Shown here in pieces: positions 46,967 through 55,566 of a stretch of 62,973 bases of DNA. Position 1 is the stretch's first letter, and each line of letters starts with the position of its first letter. A program made the translations under genes and the position numbers. Origin of the DNA: an uncultured Bacteroidales bacterium (GTDB lineage Bacteria; Bacteroidota; Bacteroidia; Bacteroidales; Muribaculaceae); NCBI GenBank assembly GCA_947175245.1, contig CAMWLW010000004.1, forward strand, positions 1-62,973, given 5' to 3'. The notes below the pieces were generated by a model. That model ran no database searches. It was not told the origin of the DNA and saw only the letters and a program-made list of their open reading frames with translations.

Positions 46967-47359
46967 TTATTTATTATTATCATTTGTCTTTTTATGCCGT
47001 GTACAGTATTGTGCATACCTGTCGCTTAACTCTTCAGGCGATATTCCAAGCAATTTCATACGCTCAAAGAGCTCGGGTAGCTCCTCATTCATAAACGAGT
47101 CCAAGCGATTGCTTCTAATAATCTTCGAAGCTCCCTCTACGACAAAATATCCGATACCGCGCTTGTTGTATATCACACCCGACTGTTGCAGATAGTCGTA
47201 GGTTCTCATGACCGTATTGGCATTAACTTCAACCGTAGCAGCAAACTCCCTGACCGACGGCAACCGGCAGTCATCGCCATACTCGCCGCTGACTATACTG
47301 TCACACAAACGGTCGGCCAACTGGAGATAAATAGGTTTGGTATTATCTTTAAAATCCAT
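46967..47359 (-). CDS. GntR-family regulator, YtrA subfamily
   Basis: 130 residues: an N-terminal winged helix-turn-helix (about 8-75; PIYLQLADRLCDSIVSGEY, LPSVREFAATVEVNANTVMRTYDYLQ, GIGYFV) and only a short C-terminal helical tail. The lack of a large ligand domain marks the YtrA subgroup, which typically represses an adjacent ABC transporter operon and responds to cell-wall stress. A palindromic site at 48997-49012, overlapping the operon start, is the likely operator. Confidence 0.9.
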   Translation of the reverse strand: MDFKDNTKPIYLQLADRLCDSIVSGEYGDDCRLPSVREFAATVEVNANTVMRTYDYLQQSGVIYNKRGIGYFVVEGASKIIRSNRLDSFMNEELPELFERMKLLGISPEELSDRYAQYCTRHKKTNDNNK

Positions 47360-47365
47360 AGAGCT

Positions 47366-48145
47366 TCATAATAATTTCTGAACGACATCGGTTTCCTTCA
47401 ATCGTATATAAGCAATAGTGTAATTAATCACAAAAGTTATTGTCACTATTGACCATATAATAAGGTTATGATTTATCGGCTCATCATCAAACATTGTCAG
47501 ATGATAATAATGATCACCTATGATCAATTTATATAGCACGATGCCAACCAAAACATAAAATAGTCCAAGAATCGTAATAGCTGAATAGGTCTTGATAAAC
47601 GAGTTACGCGGCCATAAGATGGCACCAAGCCAGTAAAATGATTGCATGAATAAATATGTAGCCATCATATTGGCAGTATCTTCACACCATAGAGTGCTGA
47701 ATTGCATCGGGTATATCCCACCATTCCCGTGGAATGCAAATGTTGACATGGCAATCATTCTAACAATATCAGCGATATAGGCAATGACCGCGAACATCAC
47801 AATATACATGATAACATATATGATGAAGTTAGCTATATACTTCTCGATCTGCATCGCCGGTAACATCAGGAACGACGTGCGACCTTTTTTGTTTCTCATC
47901 TTTCCGTATGCAAGCGATGTAAAGATCATGCCATACGAAACAAAGATAATGTATATTGCAATACGTGCCGATTCAAAATCACAACTTGAATAATTATACG
48001 TATTGATATTAATAAATACGAATGTCAGCGCCAACACACCAAGCAGCAACAACGACATCATCATAAACACGCGAGGCTGCTCGGCAATTATCATTTTACA
48101 CAGTGACAGCACACGCTTCACACTGAATTTATTTATATTATTCAT
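47366..48145 (-). CDS. ABC-2-type transporter permease of the YtrA module
   Basis: 259 residues from the ATG at 48145 (8-base overlap with the ATPase gene); an upstream ATG at 48172 would overlap by 35. About six hydrophobic helices lie between residues 28 and 245, including MMSLLLLGVLALTFVFI near the start. No enzymatic motifs. With the neighbouring ATPase it should form an ABC exporter or stress-responsive transporter. The last helix ends in YTIAYIRLKE. Confidence 0.8.
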   Translation of the reverse strand: MNNINKFSVKRVLSLCKMIIAEQPRVFMMMSLLLLGVLALTFVFININTYNYSSCDFESARIAIYIIFVSYGMIFTSLAYGKMRNKKGRTSFLMLPAMQIEKYIANFIIYVIMYIVMFAVIAYIADIVRMIAMSTFAFHGNGGIYPMQFSTLWCEDTANMMATYLFMQSFYWLGAILWPRNSFIKTYSAITILGLFYVLVGIVLYKLIIGDHYYHLTMFDDEPINHNLIIWSIVTITFVINYTIAYIRLKETDVVQKLL

Positions 48146-48983
48146 TTTTGTGCAGTTTTTTATTAAGTTCATCTCCTTTCTCTAACGCATATTGGAACAA
48201 AAGCTCCAGTTCAAGTTTAGTATCAAGTGAGCTGTCATTATCAATAATAATCTGAGTACCCTCAAGTCCCGGCTGTGCATACAACGCACGTTCAATCATC
48301 TCAGGACTCGATGTTGTCATGAACGCGAGATGGTCAGTAATCTCATTTACTGTAGCCGAGCATATCAACTTCGAGCCATTTAACATAACAATGCTGTCCA
48401 ATAGATTATCTATATCCCTTACCTGATGGGTAGATATAACGACGAGTCGGTCATCATTCATGTTTGAAGCGATAAAACGGCGGAACGCACTTTTACCGGG
48501 AATATCAAGACCATTGGTCGGCTCATCCATCAGAAGAATCTTTGTATTACATGCCAATGCAAATGCCATGAACACTTTCTTTTTCTGACCCATAGATAGC
48601 TTTCCGAGATTGGGGTCATCATCCATACCGAATGTAGCCAGATGGCGCTTCATATCGTCGAGAGAAAATCCCGGATAATAAGGCGAGTTGATTTTCACAT
48701 AACTGCTAAGTTTTATCGGTGGCAAGTCAAACTCTTCAGGAACAATAAATATATCGTTCAATGTCGAGGGCATACGTCTGCGAGTATCAATACCGTCAAA
48801 CATTACTTTGCCCGAGAGTGGAGTGAGTAAACCTGCGATAAGGTAGAGCAGGGTAGACTTGCCGGCGCCATTTGGGCCCAACAATCCATAGACTCTACCC
48901 GGTTCCAGTGTCAGCTCCATGTTGTCGATTATCGGCTTCTGCCGTTTGGAATAACCGAATGTGAGATGTTCAATTGTAATCAT
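48138..48983 (-). CDS. ABC transporter ATP-binding protein, YtrB-like
   Basis: 281 residues. Walker A is GPNGAGKST (about 34-42), the signature is LSMGQKKKV, Walker B is ILLMDEPTNGLD and the switch His is in STHQVRD. The C-terminal 60 residues are an extension without clear motifs. First gene of the operon, starting 13 bases downstream of the putative GntR operator. It pairs with the permease overlapping its end. Confidence 0.93.
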   Translation of the reverse strand: MITIEHLTFGYSKRQKPIIDNMELTLEPGRVYGLLGPNGAGKSTLLYLIAGLLTPLSGKVMFDGIDTRRRMPSTLNDIFIVPEEFDLPPIKLSSYVKINSPYYPGFSLDDMKRHLATFGMDDDPNLGKLSMGQKKKVFMAFALACNTKILLMDEPTNGLDIPGKSAFRRFIASNMNDDRLVVISTHQVRDIDNLLDSIVMLNGSKLICSATVNEITDHLAFMTTSSPEMIERALYAQPGLEGTQIIIDNDSSLDTKLELELLFQYALEKGDELNKKLHKNE

Positions 48984-48996
48984 TTCTTAGTGTATT

Positions 48997-49012
48997 AGTG
49001 TTGTAGTACACT
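48997..49012. promoter_or_regulatory. Palindromic operator of the GntR (YtrA-like) regulator
   Basis: AGTGT (48997-49001) and ACACT (49008-49012) are perfect inverted half-sites 6 bases apart. It lies directly downstream of the -7 box, over the expected transcription start. Confidence 0.55.
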
Positions 49013-49013
49013 G

Positions 49014-49046
49014 CAAATGTACGACAATATTTTCCGATTATCCAAA
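49014..49046 (-). promoter_or_regulatory. Promoter of the YtrA-type operon
   Basis: On the minus strand TACATTTG (49021 to 49014) with TTTG 21 bases upstream (49046 to 49043). Confidence 0.6.
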
Positions 49047-49054
49047 TATTTTTC

Positions 49055-49091
49055 AAAAAAAATCGGAGCACATCATCTAATGCGCTCCGAT
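49055..49091 (-). terminator. Terminator of the 53-residue membrane protein gene
   Basis: ATCGGAGCACAT (49062-49073) pairs with ATGCGCTCCGAT (49080-49091), with one G-U. On the minus strand it is followed by a T-run. Confidence 0.88.
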
Positions 49092-49115
49092 AATATTAAT
49101 TTCCAGGATGTTAGA

Positions 49116-49277
49116 TTATATCAAATTGATCAGTGGGGTAATAAAACTTTCAACATTAGGATCACCATTTTGATCGGCAATAAATGTAAAGTACAAAATA
49201 AGGATAATAAGTACTACAGCACCGATAGCTGCCCACAAAGATGTTTTATTCGTCTTGTTTTTTTTCTTATCGCTCAT
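49116..49277 (-). CDS. Tiny single-helix membrane protein, 53 residues
   Basis: Begins MSDKKKNKTNKTSLW, a strongly basic cytoplasmic tail, followed by a hydrophobic helix (about 15-33, AAIGAVVLIILILYFTFI) and a short polar end. A strong terminator follows 25 bases after the stop, which supports a real gene. No -7 box is obvious upstream. Small helices of this kind are often accessory or stress peptides; no family is recognised. Confidence 0.6.
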   Translation of the reverse strand: MSDKKKNKTNKTSLWAAIGAVVLIILILYFTFIADQNGDPNVESFITPLINLI

Positions 49278-49514
49278 AATCATAATATTTTAAAACGTGA
49301 AACAAAAATTGTAACGCAAGGAGTTAATGTGAGAATTGCTCCTTTGTTATTATAAACACCCCATACAAAATATAGTTCACTCAGACAATAAAATATATTA
49401 TTAGGAATGTATGCTGCAATCGCCCTAATTGTTTAAAGACTGTGCATATAAATCCTTGATTTCATAAACAGCACAGGGAAATTTAAAATATTTATTAAAA
49501 TTTATTCAAAATAA
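49278..49514. other. AT-rich intergenic sequence
   Basis: No reading frame. AAGGAG at 49318-49323 can pair with CTCCTT at 49339-49344, and CTGTGC (49440-49445) with GCACAG (49471-49476). I see nothing else. Confidence 0.4.
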
Positions 49515-49515
49515 T

Positions 49516-49546
49516 TTGGTAGTTTAATAAATAACCGCTACCTTTG
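49516..49546 (+). promoter_or_regulatory. Promoter TTG-N19-TACCTTTG with no gene downstream
   Basis: TTGG at 49516-49519 and TACCTTTG at 49539-49546, exact spacing. It points at a 130-base segment that has no coding capacity and ends in a strong terminator. Confidence 0.72.
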
Positions 49547-49552
49547 CAATGT

Positions 49553-49685
49553 AATTAAGACGGAAAGATTAAAAAACAATAAAGGTAATTAAGATATTTA
49601 GTTGTTACACTTTTAAAGTGAGGATTATAATTGGGTATTAATTTAGACAACAAAAAATAGGTGCGACGTGAGTCGCACCTATTTT
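49553..49685 (+). ncRNA. Candidate small non-coding RNA, about 130 nt
   Basis: Bounded by a consensus promoter and a perfect 14-bp terminator hairpin. No ATG or GTG frame longer than a few codons is present. Internal CACTTTTAAAGTG can form a small hairpin. It matches no RNA family I can recognise from sequence. Confidence 0.5.
49654..49685 (+). terminator. Terminator ending the candidate small RNA
   Basis: AAAATAGGTGCGAC pairs perfectly with GTCGCACCTATTTT over a GTGA loop. Confidence 0.9.
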
Positions 49686-49689
49686 GTAT

Positions 49690-49716
49690 AAAGGCCGATC
49701 AAATAATCGGCCTTTT
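49690..49716. terminator. Bidirectional terminator of the SGNH gene
   Basis: AAAGGCCGAT pairs with ATCGGCCTTT over a 6-base loop; flanked by T on the minus strand, just past the SGNH stop. Confidence 0.8.
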
Positions 49717-49719
49717 GTA

Positions 49720-50415
49720 TTACTTCTTCTTGAGTTCTTTCTCAATTACCGGCACAATAATGGATTCCATCACCTCATAACCTGCAGGTACGGGATGCAC
49801 ACCGTCTTGAGAATAATCGGGATTGATAGCACCGTTGGGCATAGCCATTGTGCCATAATAATCAACGTATGTTATACCGTTTTCATCGGCATATTTCTTA
49901 ATACGTGCATTCAGGGCCTTGATTTTGTCGGGAGCATCGGTAATAGCAAGATTCCAACCATAGTACTCTACAGGGAGAACTGATGTAAGAATAACCTTTA
50001 TGCCGTTAGCCTTGGCAAGCTGAGCCATTGACACAATATTACCAAAAGTAAAATCGGCATTGTAAGTACCGGTGTTCTCGGCTATGTCATTTGTACCACC
50101 ATTGATAATAACAATTGCAGGGTTGTTATTGACCACATCCTCCCTAAAGCGGTTAAGGAACTGACATGTAGTCTCGCCGCTTATGCCGCGACAAATAAAA
50201 TTAGGATGATTTTCAAAAAAGTCGCCATGCTTAATTTTCCAATGCTCGGTTATAGAGTTTCCCAGGAAAATTACACGATCTCCGTTATTAGGAGTAGCCT
50301 GCAAAGATTTATTTTCGCCGGCATAACGACCAAGATGCAGCCATGCGGGATATTCGGCGCTGGCCGACATTGTCATTGCCGCCACAGCAGCTAATGAAAG
50401 AATGATTTTTTTCAT
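49720..50415 (-). CDS. Secreted SGNH/GDSL hydrolase
   Basis: 231 residues with a signal peptide (cleavage near SASA, residue 20). Block I is VIFLGNSITEHW with the nucleophilic Ser, the Gly of block II is in RGISGET, block III is INGGTNDIA and the Asp/His pair is in QDGVHPVPAGYE. Such enzymes are esterases, often acting on carbohydrate acetyl groups or platelet-activating-factor-like lipids. It lies 21 bases after the DUF2007 gene and ends the mltG transcription unit. Confidence 0.93.
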   Translation of the reverse strand: MKKIILSLAAVAAMTMSASAEYPAWLHLGRYAGENKSLQATPNNGDRVIFLGNSITEHWKIKHGDFFENHPNFICRGISGETTCQFLNRFREDVVNNNPAIVIINGGTNDIAENTGTYNADFTFGNIVSMAQLAKANGIKVILTSVLPVEYYGWNLAITDAPDKIKALNARIKKYADENGITYVDYYGTMAMPNGAINPDYSQDGVHPVPAGYEVMESIIVPVIEKELKKK

Positions 50416-50436
50416 TTTGATTTGAAAATATATTAG

Positions 50437-50676
50437 TTAAACACGATAATCTTCAGGAATAATCTCACGCGCCTGTTCCACAAAAGCATCGGGAACCACA
50501 ATCTGCACAGGCGCCCATGTAAATGTCATAGGCAATGCACTCTGCAGGGCACTATTTATAATCGTAGCCGGTATATCGGCATTTTTGAGAGCGCCTTCTA
50601 TGATTGAGGCGTCAGCCACCGAGTTACACTCGGCCACTACAGTCCATTTGGCATCTTTACTTCCTTTCATAGTCAT
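50437..50676 (-). CDS. DUF2007-family putative signal-transducing protein
   Basis: 79 residues. WTVVAECNSVADASIIEGALKNADIPATIIN followed by VQIVVPDAFVEQAREII is the DUF2007 pattern, a ferredoxin-like fold related to GlnB/ACT regulators. Its start overlaps the mltG stop as ATGA; a second ATG lies two codons inside. Confidence 0.85.
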   Translation of the reverse strand: MTMKGSKDAKWTVVAECNSVADASIIEGALKNADIPATIINSALQSALPMTFTWAPVQIVVPDAFVEQAREIIPEDYRV

Positions 50677-51683
50677 TTGATTTTACGTTGATTCAATGCG
50701 GCATGATACCGGCGTGCATTGGCGGCATGTTCGGCATTAGTCTTGGCAAAGTTGTGATAACCCGAGAAATCCTCTTTTGCACACATATATAAATAATTGT
50801 GTTCAGGAGCATCGAGCACAGCGCTCAGCGTCTGCTTATCGACAACTCTTAGAGGACTCGGAGGCAGACCGTCAATAAGATATGTATTATATGGCGACGG
50901 TGTTGCCAGGTGAACATTCAATATACGTTTCAATGTCGGATCACCGACAGCATATTTAACTGTAGGATCGGCCTGTAATCTCATCTGCTTCGACAATCGG
51001 TTTAAGTACAGCCTGGCAATAATCGGACGTTCATCGGTCTTGGCACTCTCCTCTTCAACAATCGAAGCGAGGATGCTCACTTCAATTGGTGTTAGCCCGA
51101 GTTTAGCCGCCTTGGCGCGTCTTGCCTCCGTCCAATAACTCTCCCAATGTTTATACATCGAGGCCGCAAAAGCTTCAGGCGTCATTGTCCAATAGTATTG
51201 GTATGTATCGGGCATAATAAAAGCCGGCAGACATCTCGAATCAATATCTTTTTCAGCAAGCATCCTATCAAATGCCGCCTGTAGACTATCAGCCGAAAAT
51301 TCAAAATCTGATGCAATTGCGTCTATTACACGCTCAGTCGATCTGAAATTCGGGACAGTCACTTTGACCGGGTCTTGAGCGCCACCTCTTAACCTCATGG
51401 CAAGTCTGAAAGCTGTCTCACCGGGCTTAACTAAATATGACCCGTGTGCCCGTTCAGGCTTGCCACCACGCCACTTCCATATCTCACTGACATGAGAACC
51501 GAATTCCTTTCCAAGACTGTCACACAGCAACGTCTCAAGCGCGTCGGCATCAATCCCTGAGCCGACGTTTACACGCACGGCCTCATACTCATAACGCACG
51601 GTGACATATCTGTAACCATACCATGCAAGTAAGCCGCCAATGACTATGAGTCCGACGAAAATATATAGCAAGCGTTTAATCAT
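50673..51683 (-). CDS. mltG: Endolytic murein transglycosylase MltG
   Basis: 336 residues from the ATG at 51683; an upstream ATG at 51710 would place the start before the -7 box. One N-terminal helix (about 4-25) precedes a LysM-like segment and the YceG catalytic domain, with the active glutamate in ILASIVEEESAKTDE and the conserved VKYAVGDPTLKRIL, SPYNTYLIDGLPPSPL and NAEHAANARRYHA. It cuts nascent peptidoglycan glycan strands. Its promoter abuts the ATG, so a leaderless mRNA is expected. Confidence 0.95.
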   Translation of the reverse strand: MIKRLLYIFVGLIVIGGLLAWYGYRYVTVRYEYEAVRVNVGSGIDADALETLLCDSLGKEFGSHVSEIWKWRGGKPERAHGSYLVKPGETAFRLAMRLRGGAQDPVKVTVPNFRSTERVIDAIASDFEFSADSLQAAFDRMLAEKDIDSRCLPAFIMPDTYQYYWTMTPEAFAASMYKHWESYWTEARRAKAAKLGLTPIEVSILASIVEEESAKTDERPIIARLYLNRLSKQMRLQADPTVKYAVGDPTLKRILNVHLATPSPYNTYLIDGLPPSPLRVVDKQTLSAVLDAPEHNYLYMCAKEDFSGYHNFAKTNAEHAANARRYHAALNQRKIK

Positions 51684-51687
51684 ACCA

Positions 51688-51718
51688 CAAAAATAGCAAT
51701 ACTGTTTCAAACGCCAAA
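51688..51718 (-). promoter_or_regulatory. Promoter of mltG, TTTG-N19-TATTTTTG
   Basis: On the minus strand TTTG (51718 to 51715) and TATTTTTG (51695 to 51688), exact spacing; the box ends 4 bases before the ATG. Confidence 0.78.
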
Positions 51719-51738
51719 ATAGTTTTTACGTCGTGGCG

Positions 51739-52236
51739 TCAGAGAGCCGCTTTAAATCTATTTACACACTCATTTGAAATTACAGTAGTAAGTAACTCAT
51801 ACCGTTGTGTATGGCTGAGACCTTCTTTAAGAATGAGTAATAACAAATCACCGAGCACAGCTGTGGCAATAATATTCTGATTGTTTGATGCGTCAAACGT
51901 GTGCGAGAGTAGAACCGCCTGTGAAGTCGGCAGTTTGATTACCATTAAAAAGTCAGTTCGTTTTATCCATATTATATCTGGACAATAAGGGATATTAATA
52001 GGCAATGGCTTTACTCTCAACATATAGCCGGTATTATTCCCTATTTGATAACTATACCCTCCGTCAGCATCGGCCACTTTTGAAACATTCATATTTCTCA
52101 AGTCGCGTGACAGGGTAGCCTGCGTAATATTAAAACCTTCCTCAGCAAGTTCATCAAGCAAATCCTGTTGATTTCTGATCTTTTTGGTAGTAAGAATACG
52201 GGCAATAATAGGTAAGCGTTCTTTTCTATTTTTCAT
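51739..52236 (-). CDS. argR: Arginine repressor ArgR
   Basis: 165 residues. The N-terminal winged helix (about 5-70) has KIRNQQDLLDELAEEGFNITQATLSRDLRNM, the ArgR recognition helix. The C-terminal arginine-binding oligomerisation domain (about 90-160) is recognisable by spacing, but divergent: the usual Gly-Thr-Ile/Ala-Gly-Asp-Asp-Thr segment reads AVLGDLLLLILKEG. It should control arginine genes. It lies about 7 kb after the arginine operon. A promoter and an inverted repeat sit upstream, suggesting autoregulation. Confidence 0.9.
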   Translation of the reverse strand: MKNRKERLPIIARILTTKKIRNQQDLLDELAEEGFNITQATLSRDLRNMNVSKVADADGGYSYQIGNNTGYMLRVKPLPINIPYCPDIIWIKRTDFLMVIKLPTSQAVLLSHTFDASNNQNIIATAVLGDLLLLILKEGLSHTQRYELLTTVISNECVNRFKAAL

Positions 52237-52246
52237 TGTAGTAAGT

Positions 52247-52287
52247 ATGTGTCAACAAATATACACACATATTCGACTTTATCCAAA
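52247..52287 (-). promoter_or_regulatory. Promoter and inverted repeat of argR
   Basis: Minus-strand TATATTTG (52263 to 52256) with TTTG 20 bases upstream. ATGTGT (52247-52252) and ACACAT (52265-52270) flank the -7 box as inverted arms, possibly an operator. Confidence 0.55.
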
Positions 52288-52413
52288 TAATTCTTAAAAT
52301 ATTTTATAAATTTCTTAAAAGTTATCATCTGGGCTGTGGGACATCGATGACACATTATTATATACGATACAATAAATATATTCTATGCGGCAATCTATCT
52401 CAAAAAAAATGGT

Positions 52414-52421
52414 TAACTTTG
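52414..52421 (+). promoter_or_regulatory. -7 box TAACTTTG of the lptF/G gene
   Basis: Consensus box 36 bases before the ATG at 52458; no clear -33 element. Confidence 0.55.
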
Positions 52422-52457
52422 TGCATTGAACAACATCAATAAGCTAACAGGAATTAC

Positions 52458-54284
52458 ATGTTTCATATAAAACGTCTATATACATTCATGTTGCAGAGTT
52501 TTGTACCTCTGCTGGTCATGACGTTTTTTATATGTCTGTTCATTGTCCTGATGCAGTTCTTGTGGCGATACATTGACGACCTTGTCGGCAAAGGTCTTGG
52601 GTTTGATGTGATTGCCGAGCTCTTTTTCTACGCCGCCTTGACAATGGTACCGATGGCTCTCCCGCTCGCCATATTGCTTGCATCGCTCATGACGTTCGGT
52701 AACCTCGGCGAACGCTTTGAACTCACGGCAATGAAGGCCGGTGGTGTCTCATTGCTCAAGACAATGCGGCCGCTCATTATCCTGATGGGGTTTATCGCAG
52801 TAGGTGCATTCTTTTTTCAGAATAATGTACTGCCTGTTGCACAAACCAAAATGTACACTCTTCTATTCTCAATGCGCCAGAAATCGCCCGAACTTGAGAT
52901 ACCTGAAGGAGTGTTTTATGACCAGATACCCGGCGTCAACCTGTTTGTCGACCACAAAGACCGCGAGACAGGCATGCTGTACGACATGACAATCTACGAT
53001 ATCTCCCGCGGGGTTGACAACGCACGTATCATATTAGCCGATTCGGGCAAACTGAGTTCAACCGAAGACAAGACACACCTGCTTTTAAAACTCTATGACG
53101 GTGAACAGTTTGAAAATCTAAGGGAACAGACTGCCGGCGGTCGCTCCAGAAATCAGCCTTACCGTCGCGAGTCATTCACAGTCAAGGAAATTCTAATCGG
53201 GTTTGACAACAACTTCAACCGCATGGATGAGAACAACATGCGCAATCAGTATGTCGGTAAAAACATCCGTGAGCTGCGTGCCACTATCGACTCGGTGGAA
53301 CATCGTGTTGACAGTGTCGGCTCAATATATGGACGCACACTGCTTGACAACCGCTACTTCAATCTTCAGCGGGTCAAACACGTCTATCGAGATACTGCGT
53401 GGGTCGACGAAGTCCAGCAGCCAATAGCCTTGGATGAGCCCGTACCGCTTGACACATTGTTCAACGGTCGGACCAACTCAATGAGCAAATCGTATATCAA
53501 TCAAGCTATAACCAAAATTAAACGAGTAAAGCAGGACTACGAGTTCCGAAGCTATTCGATGCAGGACGACCGCAAGACAATACGCATGCACATGATTGAA
53601 ATGCATCGTAAATTCACACTCTCGTTTGCCTGCATCATATTCTTCTTCATCGGCGCCCCGCTCGGAGCCATCATCCGCAAAGGTGGATTAGGCACACCGC
53701 TGGTTATATCAGTGTTCCTGTTCATTGTCTACTATATTATCGACAACTCAGGCTACAAGATGGCCCGCGATGCAAAAATCGAAACTTGGCAAGGTATCTG
53801 GCTTAGCTCGGCAGTCCTGTTCCCATTGGGCCTGTTTTTCACATATAAAGCAGTCAACGACTCGGCAGTATTCAATATGGATGCCTACAAGAATTTCTTT
53901 GCACGCCTTACAGGTCGACGACACCGCGAGCTCGAGCTCAAAGAGATTGTGATGGATCCTGTCAATCTGCCCGATGCCATTGCTGCGGTCAAGCAGTTTG
54001 ATGCCGATGTCAAGGCTGCCGACAACGGCTTGAGCAAGAATAAATTCATCCGTGCGATTGTACGATTTACATCCTGGTCAAAGACAGGGCGTGAACTTGA
54101 CCAGCAGATGAACCGCATCGTCGAACATCTTTCAAACACTACGAGCCACAGTGTCATCGCAGCCGTCAACCTGTATCCCTATGCAATTTATCCATCTAAC
54201 ATAATCGCTGTAACAAATGCCAACAAACAGTTGTTATATTTACTGGAGAAATCATTAAACGAGGACACTCATGGAGACTCATGA
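52458..54284 (+). CDS. LptF/LptG-family permease (YjgP/YjgQ)
   Basis: 608 residues. Three N-terminal helices (about 12-34, 50-75, 95-120) and three C-terminal ones (about 395-415, 420-440, 455-475) enclose a periplasmic beta-jellyroll (about 130-330), the layout of the lipopolysaccharide-export permeases. A 110-residue cytoplasmic tail after the last helix is a Bacteroidota feature. It extracts LPS or lipid A with LptB. Probably cotranscribed with ribBA and ridA (30 and 34-base gaps). Confidence 0.92.
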   Translation: MFHIKRLYTFMLQSFVPLLVMTFFICLFIVLMQFLWRYIDDLVGKGLGFDVIAELFFYAALTMVPMALPLAILLASLMTFGNLGERFELTAMKAGGVSLLKTMRPLIILMGFIAVGAFFFQNNVLPVAQTKMYTLLFSMRQKSPELEIPEGVFYDQIPGVNLFVDHKDRETGMLYDMTIYDISRGVDNARIILADSGKLSSTEDKTHLLLKLYDGEQFENLREQTAGGRSRNQPYRRESFTVKEILIGFDNNFNRMDENNMRNQYVGKNIRELRATIDSVEHRVDSVGSIYGRTLLDNRYFNLQRVKHVYRDTAWVDEVQQPIALDEPVPLDTLFNGRTNSMSKSYINQAITKIKRVKQDYEFRSYSMQDDRKTIRMHMIEMHRKFTLSFACIIFFFIGAPLGAIIRKGGLGTPLVISVFLFIVYYIIDNSGYKMARDAKIETWQGIWLSSAVLFPLGLFFTYKAVNDSAVFNMDAYKNFFARLTGRRHRELELKEIVMDPVNLPDAIAAVKQFDADVKAADNGLSKNKFIRAIVRFTSWSKTGRELDQQMNRIVEHLSNTTSHSVIAAVNLYPYAIYPSNIIAVTNANKQLLYLLEKSLNEDTHGDS

Positions 54285-54314
54285 CCTCCATTCTCATAAC
54301 TATACAAAATAACA

Positions 54315-55532
54315 ATGAATAATTCGATAAAAATAGATAGTGTAGCAGAAGCACTCGAAGATATCAAAAACGGCAAAATGGTGATAGTTGTCGATAGCGA
54401 AGACCGCGAGAACGAAGGCGATCTCATAATCTCGGCCGAAAAAATCACCCCTGAAGATGTAAATTTCATGCTCCATCAGGGCAGGGGCGTCCTTTGTGCA
54501 CCTATAACCAAAGAACGTGCCCGAGAACTCAATCTCTCACCTCAGGTCGACGACAATACATCTATTCTCGGTACACCGTTCACTGTAACCGTCGATAAAA
54601 TTGAAGGTTGCACGACAGGTGTCTCGGCTCACGACCGTTGTGCGACAATCAGAGCGCTTGCCGACCCTACATCGATACCCGACACATTCGGCCGTCCCGG
54701 CCACATCAATCCGCTATACGCTCAGGATGCCGGCGTACTGAAACGTGCCGGTCACACTGAGGCTGCAGTCGACCTGATGAGACTTGGCGGACTCCAGCCT
54801 GCGGCAGCACTAATAGAGATAATGAATGAGGACGGAACTATGGCCCGACTACCCGAACTGCGGAAGAAAGCCGACGAATGGGGCCTCAAGCTCATTACAA
54901 TAAGCGACTTGATCAAATACCGAATCGATAACGAAACATTGGTCGAGCAGGGTGTCGAAGTCGATATGCCAACCGAATACGGCCACTTCCATCTCATACC
55001 ATTCCGCGAAAAAGCCAATGGACTGGAACACATAGCAATAATAAAGGGCGAAATTACTCCTGACACACCTACGCTTGTACGTGTACATTCATCATGCGCC
55101 ACCGGCGACATCTTCGGTTCTAAACGCTGTGACTGCGGTGAGCAACTTCACAAAGCATTGCGTATGATTGAGAAAGAGGGTCGGGGAGTGGTGCTCTATC
55201 TCAACCAGGAAGGACGCGGCATAGGCCTTATGGACAAAATCAAAGCATATAAACTTCAGGAACAGGGGCTTGACACCGTCGATGCAAATATACACCTCGG
55301 TCATCGCGCCGACGAACGTGACTATGGTGTCGGTGCTCAGATACTTCACATGCTTGGTGTCCGTGACATGCGTCTGATGACCAACAATCCCGTCAAACGT
55401 ATAGGACTTGAAGGTTATGGCCTTCAGGTCGTAGAAAACGTTCCTATCGAGGTTGCACCAAATCGTTACAACCAATTCTATATGCACACCAAGAAAGAGC
55501 GTATGGGCCATACACTCGACAACGTCGACTGA
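54315..55532 (+). CDS. ribBA: Bifunctional DHBP synthase / GTP cyclohydrolase II RibBA
   Basis: 405 residues. The DHBP-synthase half (about 1-205) has [47 protein letters not shown] and [17 protein letters not shown]. The cyclohydrolase II half (about 206-400) has the zinc ligands in [20 protein letters not shown] and the catalytic [14 protein letters not shown]. It starts riboflavin synthesis from ribulose 5-phosphate and GTP. Confidence 0.97.
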   Translation: MNNSIKIDSVAEALEDIKNGKMVIVVDSEDRENEGDLIISAEKITPEDVNFMLHQGRGVLCAPITKERARELNLSPQVDDNTSILGTPFTVTVDKIEGCTTGVSAHDRCATIRALADPTSIPDTFGRPGHINPLYAQDAGVLKRAGHTEAAVDLMRLGGLQPAAALIEIMNEDGTMARLPELRKKADEWGLKLITISDLIKYRIDNETLVEQGVEVDMPTEYGHFHLIPFREKANGLEHIAIIKGEITPDTPTLVRVHSSCATGDIFGSKRCDCGEQLHKALRMIEKEGRGVVLYLNQEGRGIGLMDKIKAYKLQEQGLDTVDANIHLGHRADERDYGVGAQILHMLGVRDMRLMTNNPVKRIGLEGYGLQVVENVPIEVAPNRYNQFYMHTKKERMGHTLDNVD

Positions 55533-55566
55533 TAAACCAAAATAATAATCATAATAAACACTGACA

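Noticed and set aside
53885-54169. 94-codon minus-strand frame opposite lptF/G
   Set aside because: Antisense shadow of the permease tail; no promoter.
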